The notes: a model not told the origin generated them from the letters alone. DNA of 64,000 nt from Laccaria trichodermophora (GCA_018417955.1 JACTVC010000015.1:20996-84995); one strand, 5' to 3'. Counted from the stretch's first letter, positions 1 to 12,220 are shown. Translations and numbers: made by a program.

Positions 1-123
1 AGTAATTGTGGTGCTCGGGCTCGGTTTGAAGATGTGGATTTGAGGAGGACCGCATTAGATTTAGGTGGAATTACCCGCGAGCGATTAGCTGCTCAAGTTC
101 CTATGGAGCTTTTCCAGTCGTGA
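1..123 (+). CDS. 3' end of an unidentified gene
   Basis: Frame 1 is open from the first base to a TGA at 121-123 and encodes 40 residues ending in VPMELFQS. The composition is ordinary (LRRTALDLGG, ITRERLAAQ) and looks like the C-terminal exon of a gene that begins outside the window. No domain is recognisable from so short a piece. It could also be a chance open frame at the window edge. Confidence 0.4.
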   Translation, partial: SNCGARARFEDVDLRRTALDLGGITRERLAAQVPMELFQS

Positions 124-544
124 ACACAAAAATCTCACAGTATACCCGCATGGCGTGACTCAAATATAACGACATGTCATTGTGTATAACGAGTCCAGTT
201 ACAAAGAAAGCACGGCGCCAACATTTCCAACACAGATGGCACAGAATAAGGCCAAATGGTCTCATTCCTCTTTATACCTTACTGACTTTGAGCGGGAGCT
301 GAGTCCTACCACCTTCGCCAACCACAGTTGGGGTTGAAAGACTGGTCATCTGCCAAAATATCTCCTTGTCGGAGGGGGCAAATCGGAAAGATTCTATCAA
401 AAGCGAAAGAATTATTTCTGCAAGAAAAATAAGCCAATCATCAGTTAGTCATTGTGAGACACGAACTCATCTCGAGCTGAGAAAATTTAAATCCCCTGTG
501 TTGCGGCTATCAGTCCAGTGCTTCTACGAAATGCAAGATACGCA
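124..544. other. Intergenic, no gene seen
   Basis: AT-rich sequence between the partial gene at the left edge and the 3' end of the P450 relic. Only short unsupported reading frames are present. Confidence 0.5.
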
Positions 545-2960
545 CAAGCAAGCTCTTCCCCCAGCCAAAAAAGTCATTCTAATGGTTAATATTTAGCGAG
601 ACGCATCAAGAATAGGTTTTTCAACGACTCACAAGTGTGAATGAATCCCCGGGACGTGCGCATCAGTGACGGATGAAGGAAGAGGAGTAAGCCATCTCTC
701 TGGAATCCATTCAAGGCAATCAGAGCCCCATACTTCTGGATTACGATTAGCTGCGAAAATCGAAATAATGACGTTGGTATTGTTCGGGACCGGGATTTCG
801 TAAATTTCCTTCCCGTTGAGGCCTTTTATGGGTTTAGAAAGAGGCATGACGATATCCTCACGGACCCTACATGCGGGCGGCGCGGAAATGTGTGATGGAG
901 TACATTTTACATTGAGGAAGAAACACATACGTTCTAGAAGCATACGAGACTGGGGGATAAAGACGAAGAGTTTCTCTGCAAATTGCATCGAGGTATGGAA
1001 GTGAGACCAATTCGTCGTAGGAAAGGTCCCCATGCTTAGAGCGGGCGTCGGTGACCTCACGACGAAGCTTCTCCTGGGCATGCGGATGCTGCGCTAATAG
1101 ATGAAGGATCCGAGAAATCGCGTTCGACGTGGTGTCCACGGCAGCAAATGTCAAACCACTAATGAAACGAAAAGATTAAGGGGGAATTGACATGAGTGGA
1201 TGTGGGGACACACGATATTTGTGCGATGAGTTCAGACTCATCTAGTTTATTTTCTTCCGACGCATCCATATTGGCCCTCACTGCCTTGCGAATCAATGTC
1301 ATCGGAAAGGGTAGCCTGTGAGAAGGTACAAACTGAGAATACTCAAGATGTCCTTTCAAGGGGGCCCCGGGATGTCGACCCATGACCCGAGGTAGGTGGG
1401 GGGGGGGACCTCTGGCAGGCCTTAGAAAAATTTAGTAAATAAGCTTCGAAAATCTATATTTTGGGTGCTGTAGAAATGCTAGATGCATCAGTGGCACCTC
1501 CAATGCAGTTGGATGGTTAATAATTCACAATTGAAGTCAGTGCGTTAGGAAAATGAAAGTTCTGTCGTCCCTCCCACCTTTCTCACTCAGCTCGGACTTG
1601 CATGGAAAAAGCAAATGTAAAATAAAGCTGTATTTGTATTATTCAAGTATTTTACATGATATTGAGTAAGGATCAGGTGAAGTATGCAACAAGGGTGTTA
1701 CATATGTACCAAGTGGAATACTATGTTCACATTGTAATGGCTGCCTGCTGGCCTCAAACAGCATCAGGGGGAAAGTTTTTGTACACCAAAAAAGGGCGCA
1801 GCAATTCATTTTATGGTTCACAGCCTACTAGGAGTGCAGCCGGAAATTTCTTCAAAAGAGCTGTGGGAAAAACATACCATTTTTGGACGAAAACATACCT
1901 TATTTAGAAGGAGTGATGGGGGGGGGAGGTCACAGACGGCTTATTAAAAAAAATCTACCCCGTGTTGTTTCTGAAATCCCGGGGCCCCCTTGTGTCCTTT
2001 CCCATTTCCACCTGTTTCGTAACTGCGTCATCCCCATTCAACAACGCCCGCTTCTTGGACTCATATATTTCCAGGGATACTTTGTGCATGGTAACCCACG
2101 AACCCATCTCGCGCATGTGAGCTGTAGAAAACACTGGATTCAACATTTTTCTTTGCCGGCAATGATGTTCCCCTTCACATTAGTAAGTAGTAAGTGACGT
2201 GTTTGTGGATTTATTTTCGTCACCAACCAAGGGTGCCGAACAACGCCTTACCAAATCTCAGGCGGTTACCTCTGAAAATAGTGTCCTTGGTCAGCAAAAG
2301 TCTAGGGTCGTCAAGAACGAATAAAATAATCACTCAATGAATGCCGTTGTTTCCTCGTAGATATGTTGATCCTGAATAATGTCAACCTGACTACAAATCT
2401 ACTATTATGAGACGGGACTGACCTTGACTACAATGTGATGTAACGCCTTCGGATCGAATACGTATAGTTGGGTTTCCTGTATCGTCCAACATTGAGCTTT
2501 TTGCAATATTGTTAGGGTCGACTTACACCAAAGAGGGCCTTGAGCTTGATGACGCTCCCATCTGTCATGATATGGTACAGTTTGGCGATGGATAACGAGA
2601 AGGTCACGCACACTTGGCTGCAATGGCTTTATGGAACTCCCAACCATGAGTGTTAAACAACTGCGAAAGGTTGCCTGAAAACCGTGGTTGCTAAGAAAAT
2701 TCTCGAATTACTGGGGAGTTGATATCTTTGAAGAAGGAAAGAGCGGGAGGCCCAGGAATGTTGTCAAGAGCGGTTCCCACCATGAACCGACGTAAAACGC
2801 TCCAACATCCCCAGGATACGGTACACAGGACTTCCTTGCTTTTCATACTGGCCATATAAAAGCGACCTTGCCAGGAAAGGCTTCCCTGTCTTTTCAACGT
2901 TGAGCTATGCTGGCATCTATCGTCCGATGGGTCGTAGGATAGGAAAAAGTTCGGGACTGA
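545..2960 (-). pseudogene. Cytochrome P450 monooxygenase relic, split by a MITE
   Basis: Pieces of a fungal P450 appear in order on the minus strand. The proline hinge IPGPPALSFF lies near 2740. YVFDPKALHHIVVK lies near 2460 and NPVFSTAHMREM near 2140. The helix I region AAVDTTSNAISRILH lies near 1130, followed by the ExxR motif (CRETLRLYPP) and the PERW motif near 690. Past a likely intron near 575-630, the haem loop reads FLAGGRACL around 555-575. The Cys is present, but the usual following Gly is Cys and a stop follows soon after. A 636-bp MITE (1357-1992) sits in the exon after MGKDI, and the frame on its far side does not rejoin cleanly at the next intron. The enzyme would have been a haem-thiolate monooxygenase anchored in the ER. 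With an interrupted exon and an eroded haem region it is very probably non-functional. Exon borders are approximate. Confidence 0.8.
1357..1992. mobile_element. hAT-type MITE, copy 1, inserted in the P450
   Basis: The 636-bp element is bounded by inverted 17-bp termini reading CAAGGGGGCCCCGGGAT from each end. It is flanked by perfect 8-bp direct repeats TGTCCTTT at 1349-1356 and 1993-2000. The 8-bp duplication and short GC-rich termini fit the hAT superfamily. It has no coding capacity, so it is non-autonomous. A second copy of the same family lies at 11733-12220, and the two share the region just inside the left end (CGACCCRTGACCCGAGG) and the right end. Confidence 0.9.
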
Positions 2961-2966
2961 TGTCAC

Positions 2967-3798
2967 TGCTTATTAATAATATTATCACGTGTCCATCCTT
3001 TCTTTTTGGTTTTTATCAAAAAGGCCGAGAAATATGAAATAGGGCCTCTCAGAGATAAATTCAATTGAATTTTAGCTGCAGTGAAACATGCCATGATCAC
3101 CAAATGCACACCAAGGTCCAATAAGGCAGCGATTTATATGATATTTTAGTACACTGGTCTGAATTTACCTACCTCGGTAAAAAGCATTCGCTGGGTCTTG
3201 AGTTCATGAATTCGCGCAATGGCAGCAGCCCTCGGTTTTATTCCCCAAAAAATATTTCTTGCGAAAGCATTCGGATTATGACCCTGGCTGTAAACAATTG
3301 TCACGCAAGAAGGACCGGCAACTGATAATATGTCTAAATCGACCTCGCAGTTTCCGTAAGTAACCCCCATAACAGCGCGCCCTGCACTGATGGCTTGATT
3401 CTTTTCTCCTCAGGTGATTGAAATTTAAGATTGAGGACATAAATAACTCCAAATCGAAGTGACTTCGAGGTGAGGGTGCCCATGTCCACTAGCACTGCTT
3501 ATAGCCTGACAATACGCCAGTATTGTTCTGCTTCGACGCTTAGTTTATTTGCGAAAGCAATGACAGGCTTGTGTGAGGCCCCTATCCGTCCATCATCCGT
3601 GATTTGGGACAGATGGCTGATCACGCGGCCCACGTTCCTGCCCTTTTTGGACTTGTTAGACCACGATCAAAGCTATTATAAAATACCTGCTGTGAACATG
3701 GCAGGATAGGAATTGGTGGGAAAGTTCTGTCCTTCTCATTGAGCGTTTGTCGCGATATGAGGGGCGCCCATATTACTTGACATTGTACCACCGCCTCC
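2967..3798. other. Spacer between P450 relic and palI-like gene
   Basis: No coding region I can support. Short frames on both strands show no family features. The right part should hold the promoter of the PalI/Rim9 gene that starts at 3799. Confidence 0.45.
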
Positions 3799-4661
3799 AT
3801 GAAGCACAAACCTCTCGTCAAGTATCGCGCCATCTCAGCTGCGAGCTGTGGCCTGCTCTTCGTTGCCTGTTTGCTTTTCCTCCTCGTCGGGCTGTCCTTA
3901 CCTATCATCAAGACCATATTTATTTTGGAACTCAAATCCACGTCAAAGCCGCAACCTGTTACAAGCGTAGCGACAGAGCTGAGATTTGGTGTCTGGGGAG
4001 TCTGCGCGACGGGGTGAGTGCCTACACGATTCCTCAAATTGTGTCTAACGCCCGACAGAGCGCTGAACGCGCCCACCCCTCTTGAGAACAACGGCGAATG
4101 CATTGGACCGCACCTTGGGTATGAAGTTCCAGCGAGCTTTGCAGCGAACGTTGGTGTCTCACAAAGCGTGGTAACGATCGTCCAGAAGGCACTTCTAGTC
4201 GTCCTCGTCCTCCACCCTATCGCTTCGGGCCTCTCTCTTATCGCGCTCATCTCCTCGCTATACCTGGAATCACACGCCTTCTCGATCTTCACTCTCTTCC
4301 TCACCATCGTTTTAGCGCTTTTGGCCACCCTTGTGTTGACGATTGATATTGCCATCGTGGTAATTGCGAAGAACACGATGGCAAGCCTTTCTCAGTTCCA
4401 TTTTGATGTCAACTTTGGAAATGCGGTCTGGATGGCACTCGTCGCCGTCATTTTTATTTGGACTGCTGTTATCCTGTTGTCAGCGAGGGCCTGCTATTGC
4501 TGTGGTGTACGGCGGTGAGTCGCAATCGTTATGCAGCTGTTGTAGTACACACTGATCCCCTATCCAGTCATAATCGTCATCATCACCACCACCACCACGA
4601 GAAGCATGTCGAGATGCATGCCGAGAACCCAGATGACGCCCAGAACGCGGATGACGACTAA
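3799..4661 (+). CDS. PalI/Rim9 (SUR7-family) membrane protein
   Basis: Three exons, 3799-4013, 4059-4514 and 4568-4661, join in phase to 254 residues. The introns are 45 and 53 nt with GTGAGT donors. The protein has an N-terminal membrane segment (about residues 13-38). An extracellular loop containing NNGECIGPHLGYEVP follows, then three further membrane segments (about 125-150, 160-190 and 205-230). That is the four-span layout of the SUR7/PalI family. PalI/Rim9 proteins assist the plasma-membrane sensor of the alkaline-pH Rim/Pal pathway, though other SUR7-family roles (eisosomes, cell wall) cannot be excluded. The cytoplasmic tail is short, with a run of seven histidines followed by an acidic end (NPDDAQNADDD). 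The run is in a natural exon just after an intron. The gene looks intact and sits between the P450 relic and a transposon. Confidence 0.75.
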
Positions 4662-4893
4662 CAGCTTATGTGGAACACAGGACATGACTATATACTCTTT
4701 TGTTTCATCAGTGTAATGACTTTACATAATGCCACCTTCAAGTTTTCAGGTTTAAAGAGGCGTGGTGGATAACCTGCAAACGTCTTGCATTCTGGGACAC
4801 AGAAGACGTACCCACGACTCGGCCCTGTGAGCAGGCTTGAGAAACTGCACACACACTTGAGACAGGGCCCAATGTTTGATCTAGGCAAAGGTA

Positions 4894-4933
4894 CTATGCC
4901 CTACCACGACCTCGGCACCCCCTCTCAGTCGGC
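4894..4933 (+). repeat. Left terminal inverted repeat of the pogo-like element
   Basis: This 40-bp repeat pairs with 10643-10682. The only difference is one C/T change four bases from the inner end. Such high identity suggests recent activity. Confidence 0.88.
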
Positions 4934-5197
4934 AGATTTTTGAACGTCGCCCAATACACAACCAGGAGCTTAGATAATTTAGATACAATACTTTTTTTGC
5001 ATTTCTAACAAGATAGAAGTTGTTTGGGGTGCATATCTCCAAAAACGAGTGAGTCCCGTCGAAGGAGCAAAGCAGGGATTGTCACGCTGTTGATCAGCGC
5101 GCCGAAGTCGGAGCCCGAAATTGTCAGGGTCCCAACGCGTCAATAGCACCAAACTTCGCGAACGCGTCGCTGTTTATCGACGCGTTTACTGCATGCC

Positions 5198-7694
5198 ATG
5201 GCGCGTCTAGGGCAAAAAAATCGCTGCACCGGGGATAGCTCATATGAGCTGCGTATGCAGTCTGCCTTGGATGGCCTTGCAAACGGAACCTACGAGACAA
5301 TTTCAGGAGCAGCGCATGCTTCACGCGTAAGCTTATTTCTCCCGTAATAACGCCGCGCTAATCAGCTTCTCAAAAGATAAGCAGACAAACTCTGTCTGAC
5401 AGGGCACGAGGCACCCACCAAAGCCGACGTGCATCCTACGAAAAGCGGAGACTCCTAACAAAGGCAGAAGAGCAGACCCTCCTGGACTGGTGCGACCATT
5501 CATCAGCCATGGCAAAACCAATGGATCCTGCAGCTCTTCGTGGGAGAGCTCTATCTGTCAAGGGGGTGTACCCGGGGAAAAATTGGTCTCGCCGCTTTAT
5601 TAAGCGCCATCCGATACTCAACCTCGGTAAACCCAGTGGGCTCGATCCCAGACGTGCCCATAACTTCAACGAGCCGACAATCAAAGATTATTTTCGCCTA
5701 CGGAAAGAGCTGGATGATAAGTACTCTGGGATCCCCCCTGAGCACCAATGGAACATGGACGAGAAGGGAATCCAGCTTGGTGGCGGCCGGAAAAACAACG
5801 GGCGCAAGTTCATATTCACACGTCGTCACAAAGACCGCTACCGTATCCGAAGCGATAATCTCGAGCTCGTAACGATCATTGAATGCATCTCAGCAGCTGG
5901 CGTCATGATGCCCCCCACCTTTGTTCTCAAAGATGGTCCCAAGCCTGATATTCGTGATATTCCAGATGGTGCAGTTTCAAGGTAAGTGGAATTTCTGTGC
6001 TTTTGAGTGACCACATCATTGATTTGGGTTCTTTAAGCATTGGGTTCTCCCCAAATGGGTGGACTGATCGAGAGCTATGTGAATCCTGGTTTATGAAAGA
6101 CTTCGTTAACTTCGCGCTATCACAACGCGTTTGCGACAAGCCAATTGTGCTCAACTACGATGGACATGACTCTCATGAGACGGTCGAGATGCAGCGCATT
6201 GCTTTCGATAACGGCATCATTCTCTTTGCTTTTCCATCGAAGACAACCCACAAAACCCAGCCACTTGATGTCAGTGTCTCCTCAGCTGTTCAAGATGCGT
6301 GGTCGCATCACTGTGATAGGCGTGTTGCCGAGGGTATCACCATGGACCGCTACAACATAATTCATGAATACCTTCAAGTTCGCCACGTTGTCACTCCTGA
6401 GCTCATCAAGACCGCCTTCCGAAAGACTGGAATCTATCCATTAAATCCAAATATATTCACCGCAGATGATTTTGCACCCAGCAAGAGCTTTTCCACAGTT
6501 GCTCATGTCCCCACTTCATTTCCTGATGAAATCCCATCTTCTCCACCAGCTCAGCCTTCTGACTTGGATTCTGACACCAGTGACGAGGAATATTTACCAT
6601 CAGGAAGTGATCTTGATTCCGAAAACGATGGGTGCTCGGACTCTGATGCAGAACACGAAACATTTTATGTAGAGGATGGGTTTGATACCATTGATTTCGG
6701 CCTTGACATGATGGAAGACATTCAAACCGATCTACTCCCAATATTGCACAATCCACACTTCAACACCTTCGACATGCTAGAAGATGCTAATCTCTTGGAC
6801 GACAATGAAATCTATCCAGATACACCCATAGACAATGATTACAACTTTCCGCCAATACCTGATTCCTACATCTGGAGTTTTGACGACTGGAACTTTGACC
6901 CCAGTCCGAATACCCAACCACGAACCCCCCCTTCTCTCAACAGTCACTCTCGCTCACTATCAACCTATTCTACGCGATCCATAAATTCCTCAACTTCAAG
7001 TTCTCTGTTCCATACTACCCCAACATACCTCTCACTCACGGAGGACCAACAGAAGAGTCATGAAGAACTTGTTGAAGAGGTTCGACGTCTTCGAAACCAG
7101 GTCAACGGACTGGTGAATACGGTCTCGATGCAAGCAGCTGAACTTGGGGCTTCAAATGCTCACTGCACAATCATCAAACGTGAACTCGGTGAAGTTCGAA
7201 CACAACTCGAGAATATGCGTGCAAAGAAAAATCGTGGATCCAATAAAATCAAAGGCCGAATTCTTACGCTTCCGGATATGAAGGCTGCGTTTGATGCTCA
7301 AGAAATTGTGCGTCTTGAAAAAGAAAAGGCTGACCAGGAGAAGAAAGCTCAAAAAGCGTCAGAAGTTCTTGCACGGACTGCTCAAATTACTCAAGATATC
7401 GTTTTGAAGATATTCGACAAACCACTTACATCTTACAAACGAAAGGACGAGCTGGTTACCATTGCGGGAGCACTAAAGATTTTAGCAACTGGCACCAACC
7501 TGGAGCTTTTATCTCGAATCAAGGATCATTTGACAGCGAATCCCCAACTCGAGAAAATTGATCGCTTTGCGGGCCTCTTTAATGTGGGCCGTCGACGTGG
7601 TCCTATCAGCACAAGTCAAGAAAATGCACATTCGGAACTGACCAGTACTACGCCACCTCGGGCCTGGCGCTTCTCAAGCGCTAGGCGGCCTTAG
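5198..7694 (+). CDS. Pogo-like transposase (CENP-B HTH + DDE_1)
   Basis: Exons 5198-5326, 5377-5981 and 6038-7694 join in phase to 796 residues. Residues about 18-60 (ALDGLANGTYETISGAA, SRQTLSDRARG) form a psq-type helix-turn-helix. Residues 70-140 (LTKAEEQTLLDWC, WSRRFIKRH) match the CENP-B/Tc5 second helix-turn-helix. The DDE_1 endonuclease core follows: first Asp in QWNMDEKGIQ, second in LNYDGHDSH, third in KTQPLDVSV. The C-terminal half is acidic and Ser-rich, then a predicted coiled coil with many Lys/Glu (around EELVEEVRRLRNQV). The start at 5198 is chosen because it opens the frame that includes the first HTH; the 5327 intron is needed to skip an in-frame stop. No frameshift or stop is seen, so it may be active. 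The enzyme cuts and pastes its own element at TA sites in the nucleus. Confidence 0.87.
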
Positions 7695-10178
7695 AGGCCA
7701 ATTCTTTGACTGGTGGTAATTGGCCTCAGAGGGGGGTGATCACGTCACTCCCACGCGGCATTCTGCACAGCCTCACACCGTCTCATGCCAAAAATAGATT
7801 TCCCGCCTCTTACAGATTGACGACGACGACCTCTCCAGCCTCAACTCGGTAGACATTGGGTATGGCTGTCGCCTGGGGGTACGTGTGGTATGTAAAACTC
7901 CACTCCAGTGACCACCTATGCACTACATACCACTGACAGCTTCGTAACCTCATTGCCTTCTCTCCGTCACTAGATCTTTCGATTCGTAATCTGCCGACAG
8001 GAATAGCGAGAGGACTCACCACGCCAGTGGTCATTGACGTGTATTGCTCTGATGCATTTGACATGAGGGTGAAGACTAGCGAGGCGGTGCGACGGGTATC
8101 ATGAACCAGTCTGTAACAACTTTGGGTAGGCACGCGCCGATATCACTCATTCTTGGGGGTCACCACTGTCTGTCCGGACAGGGTCGACACCCCTCGGTCA
8201 TCCCATACTTAGTCAGTCGGAGAGGTCAGTCTTGCTACCCCTTGCTCTTGATACTTGATCTAAAACACTCAAGAAGCCGACATGCGAGGAATTTGCGCTT
8301 TCATCCCTCATCATTCATTTCTGGTTGTCAAGCAGTCGGATCGGCCACCCTACTATCACAGGTAAATCAATGTTCAAGACTTAACATCGATCGCCACAGC
8401 TGCTCAATGAACGACACCTCCATCCATCTACTCTGTCCCGATCTCCTCACGCGAACATCGGCATCATTCTCAGAATACCACATACCACGCTCATGTTGCT
8501 CCCTTCGTCACGTAACTAGGTTCTTCTTTGTTGGGCCGACTGGGTGTAATTCTAGCCACGGGGCTCTCTTGAATGTTATTCCTGGCATCGAAGTATAGGT
8601 GTTGGAATGTTCTGTATGTCACGATACACAAATTGAGGAATGTATGATCAGGTTTTAACTTGCCCGATGCTTGCCCATCGTACTTCTACGTGGAGTAGAT
8701 TGTAAGTGAATGTCACAGCAAAACTCTTCGTAATACATTGGCTTTGTTCGATTCAACAAAAATTAAGACAAAGTTCACGGAGAGTGCGGAGGGGAAACTT
8801 CGGGGTGGAAAACAAACAACCTTGGCACTCACAGATACCCCTTGTAGTGGCATTTTGCTCATGTGGGAGTATAATAAAGGTCTGGGTCAAGTTGATTTGC
8901 ATCTGGGATGAAATCCACGAATGTGCAGCTATCGCAGGCCAGAACTGTGTTTATAGTCCTTAAGGCGATATTCTTTGCCAACGTCTGATGTGGTCTGACT
9001 TTTACTCTGCAAAAATATAAGTTGACGCTCACCCCCCTGCACCACCTCAAAAATAGCACCATACGTCAATTCTTTATACTTTCAGCTACTCAACGACCAG
9101 CCTTTGTATTTTTCCCAATGAAACTGGGCCAGATAACCTGTGAATCAGAGAATTCCACTGCACCTTTTGTAGCAGGACCGCAAAATTCTTCCTACTGACG
9201 CTGGCTTTGACAGACTCTTCGACCTTGAAGTTCCCTTGCAGATAACAGATTCCCGCCTGAAAAAAATGTTCATTTGTGCTGGTTAGCTGAAGAAAATTGG
9301 GAGAGGAGTATAGTAATAAAACATAACAAACTTTGAGCACATCGCCTGATTTCAACTTGAGAATTCATTTTCAGAAACAAAGGACATTACCATACTTCCA
9401 TAGCTCTATAACGCATCTTGAATTTTATTTTACAAATGAATGGCCCATTCCTGCACATGCAGTTTGTGGTTGCAATTGCATGAAAACGTTGTTACTCAAC
9501 AAAACTTTGCGTCTACAACTTGGCACCACATTCGGGATGGCCACTCTTATATTTTAAATGCTTCACGTTGTCGCCGTATATCTGTAGAAGGAATTTTGGC
9601 GCTCTCCCTTTGACAGAAAAGTGCTGAAAACCAAATGAAATACCTCGTTTGTTCTGAGAGATGACTGTCAGCGGGCTTCATTTTCCTGTTAACATCATAT
9701 ACCCTGATTTTAGCAATAACAAACATGCAAGAAATGGAATAAAGTGGGTGTGGGTCCTAGGTCTGCCTATGATGGGAGGTTTAATTATACGAGAAAATTC
9801 TGGATGCCCCAAGCGCGAAGTGTTCTTGCGGGGGGTCGCCGCACCCGTTGCCAAGGCGAGGCCCCTCCCTATGGTTCGTATGTTGTTCGTATGTATTCAT
9901 TCTTGGCAAAGATACAAAAGTTTTCTGATGAAAGCCTACAAACTGAGCAGGAACCACGGCTACTGGCACTGGGCAACGAGCGACGACTCGGAGCACCATA
10001 GGCGCTCATGCCACTGCTCGCGGTCTGGACGCTCAGGCTATTTTTAGACATCAAAGGAAGCTCAATTTGGATTTGACGTGTAGTGATAGAACGGGAATGA
10101 CCCCCAGAGGCCAATTCCTACCAGCCAAAGAATTGGCCTCTGAGGACTTCTGTCACTCAGAAGCGCCAGGCCCGAGGT
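7655..10178. repeat. Internal inverted repeat pair of the transposon
   Basis: Sequence 7655-7731, which overlaps the transposase C-terminal codons and stop, recurs inverted at 10104-10178. The blocks ACCTCGGGCCTGGCGCTTCT and AGAGGCCAATTCTTTG match closely, with a more diverged stretch between. Inside each arm is a small hairpin (GAGGCCAATT / AATTGGCCTC). The 2.4 kb between the arms may be a nested segment or an inversion product of a second element copy. Confidence 0.7.
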
Positions 10179-10642
10179 GTACTACGCCAGCTAATGAAAC
10201 TCAAATCCGAGCCCCTCTGGCGGTCGCGCATCCCAGGCCAAGGCCCGTTGCCTGAAAATCTGCACCAGAGCCTGGAGCACTTCAACTCCAGTCACACTCT
10301 TCGTCAGAATTCATTCACCCCCTTGCGTACAAGTCGCTTTCTTCGATGGCTGGGTCTTCTCATGCACCGATGTGATAAATACCTTTAGTTTCTTATACTA
10401 CTCATACTCAATAACTCTTAGTTTCTTGTATATAATAGCTCCTACTTTCGTGTACATAACTGTTTGTCTACCTACTAGTTTAGAATTCTGCATACTTATA
10501 ATGATAATTGACACACACAAAGCAGAAGCGGATGAGTTTTCAGGAAAAGTCGAAGACGAGCTGCCGACTGATCAAATCCAAAATGGGACGCTGAGCGGAG
10601 TCTGAATCTGGCACCAGGCACAAAGCGTTATGATGTGTGACC
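7695..10642. other. Non-coding interior of the transposon
   Basis: Nearly 3 kb after the transposase stop. The longest frames (107 aa on minus near 7810-8133, 165 aa on plus near 8101-8598) are low-information and show no family motif. I see no gene here. Confidence 0.5.
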
Positions 10643-10682
10643 GCCAACTGAGAGGGGGTGCCGAGGTCGTGGTAGGGCATAG
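10643..10682 (-). repeat. Right terminal inverted repeat of the pogo-like element
   Basis: This is the reverse complement of 4894-4933 with one mismatch. It is followed by the TA target duplication at 10683-10684. Confidence 0.88.
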
Positions 10683-10728
10683 TACCTCCATGATTGTTGA
10701 CACTGATAGAATAATAGAGCTGTTGTGT

Positions 10729-11695
10729 ATGCCAAAAACATTGATTAACAAAATTGTAAACTGTTGAACAATGGATGACTTCCCATAAGGTCTAGAAACC
10801 TAGATTATCTTCTAAATGTTTGATGGGCGGGGTTTGAAAATATATTCAGCCATCTTTCTAAACCATAAACCAAGCAGCACAGTTCTATATGAGTACAGTT
10901 AATTCTTCTTTGGTGAATGCAGATCTTGTACAGGATCTCTCAATTTGAGCTCATTCCTCTTCCACTGCACCTCCAGTTTCAGTTGGCACAAAATCACATT
11001 AGGAGAACTAACACAGAATGCAGAGACAATGTGGTTGCATGCAATTGGGCAGTCCAAATGCGTGGTTTGAAGGTGGGTTGCATGTGTCGACTTCGTCACG
11101 TTGATGTGCTGCAACAAATAAGCATACAAAACCTAGTTCACAATGAATTTCCGGAGAGAAAAACTTGCTTATTATTCACCATTAACTCGTTAGACAAGAA
11201 AAACAAGAGAGACCTACTGTATAGTCATGGAAGACCTACTACATAAGTTGGTGCATCTTGATGTGCTACCTGATATGGATGCGATGCTCAGGGATTGATT
11301 GTTGGACAATGAAAGAAGGGTTTATTCAAACAATTTAGAACTAGAAGAGGGGGGGGGGGGCTCATCTAGATTTTCATCTAGAAGAGGGTGCTCAATGACA
11401 AGCAGAGTTGAATGTTGACAGATTGCAACCCATTTGGCAGCCGGCATGGCGGCACGTCAGTTTAGAAAAATAATCTAGGTTTCTTAACCTTATGGGAAGT
11501 CATCCAATAAGAACATCAGCCATATTGACAGGCCAATTCCATTATTTTATTCTTTAACATATTCTTCAACTGAGTGATGTTGCCATGGCTACCAAGACTA
11601 TTTCTCAAAGACATTGTTTGAATATGCAAATTAAATGTGGTTGACGTTCTTATTGTTCTTCATTTTCTAATTTTGAGAATCAATGTTTTTGGCAT
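10729..11695. repeat. Fold-back repeat, probable non-autonomous transposon
   Basis: Two nested inverted repeat pairs face each other. The outer arms (ATGCCAAAAACATTGATT at 10729 and its complement ending 11695) enclose inner arms of about 45 bp (10773-10817 and 11461-11505, around GATGACTTCCCATAAGG). The right side has about 145 extra bases between inner and outer arms, suggesting an insertion. No coding region is supported. A run of ten G lies near 11350. Confidence 0.6.
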
Positions 11696-11732
11696 GCACA
11701 TTCACTTCAATATTTTTCAAGTGGCCACAATT

Positions 11733-12220
11733 CAAGGGGGCCCTGGGATGTCGACCCGTGACCCGAGGTAGGTGGGGGGGGACCTCCGGCAGGCCTTAAA
11801 AAAATTTAGTATATAAGCTTCGAAAATCTATATTTGGGGCCCTGTAGCAACGCTAGATGCATCAGCGGCACCTCCAATGCAGTTGAACGGTTGATAACTT
11901 ACCATGGAAGTCAGTGCGTAAGGGAAATGAAAATTCTGTTGTCCCTCCCAGTTTTCTTGCTCAGCTCGGACTTGCATGGCAAAAGTAAATGTGAAAAAAA
12001 GCTGGATTTGTACACCTAAAAAGGGAGCAGTGATTCATTTCAAGGTTCATGTATTCACGGCCCACCAGCCGGAAATTTCTTCAGAGGAGCGTGGGAAATA
12101 CATACCCTTTTTGGACGAAAACATACCTTATTTAGAAGGAGCAATGGGGGGGGGACGTCACGGACGGCTTACAGAAAAAAATCTACCCTGTGTTGTTTCT
12201 GAAATCCCGGGGCCCCCTTG
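11733..12220. mobile_element. hAT-type MITE, copy 2
   Basis: This 488-bp element belongs to the same family as 1357-1992. It has the same 17-bp termini, with one change at the left end. It is flanked by perfect 8-bp direct repeats CCACAATT at 11725-11732 and 12221-12228. It is about 150 bp shorter than copy 1 through internal deletions. There is no coding capacity. Confidence 0.9.

Larger units (their letters stand above)
4894..10682 (+). mobile_element. Pogo-like (Tc1/mariner superfamily) DNA transposon
   Basis: A 5789-bp element. It begins CTATGCCCTACCACGACC at 4894 and ends with the reverse complement at 10682. The terminal inverted repeats are 40 bp with one mismatch. It is flanked by TA on both sides (4892-4893 and 10683-10684), the target duplication of this superfamily. 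It carries a spliced transposase gene (5198-7694) with a pogo/CENP-B type DNA-binding region and DDE catalytic region. About 3 kb after the transposase is non-coding, which is long for a pogo element and suggests a nested or acquired segment. Confidence 0.88.

Noticed and set aside
4576..4610. Run of seven His codons that could be taken for a cloning tag
   Set aside because: It lies in a natural third exon directly after a GT-AG intron, with one CGT and other codons around it. No vector sequence is present.
7810..8598. Frames of 107 and 165 aa inside the transposon interior as possible cargo genes
   Set aside because: No domain, no consistent splice sites, and a composition typical of non-coding sequence.
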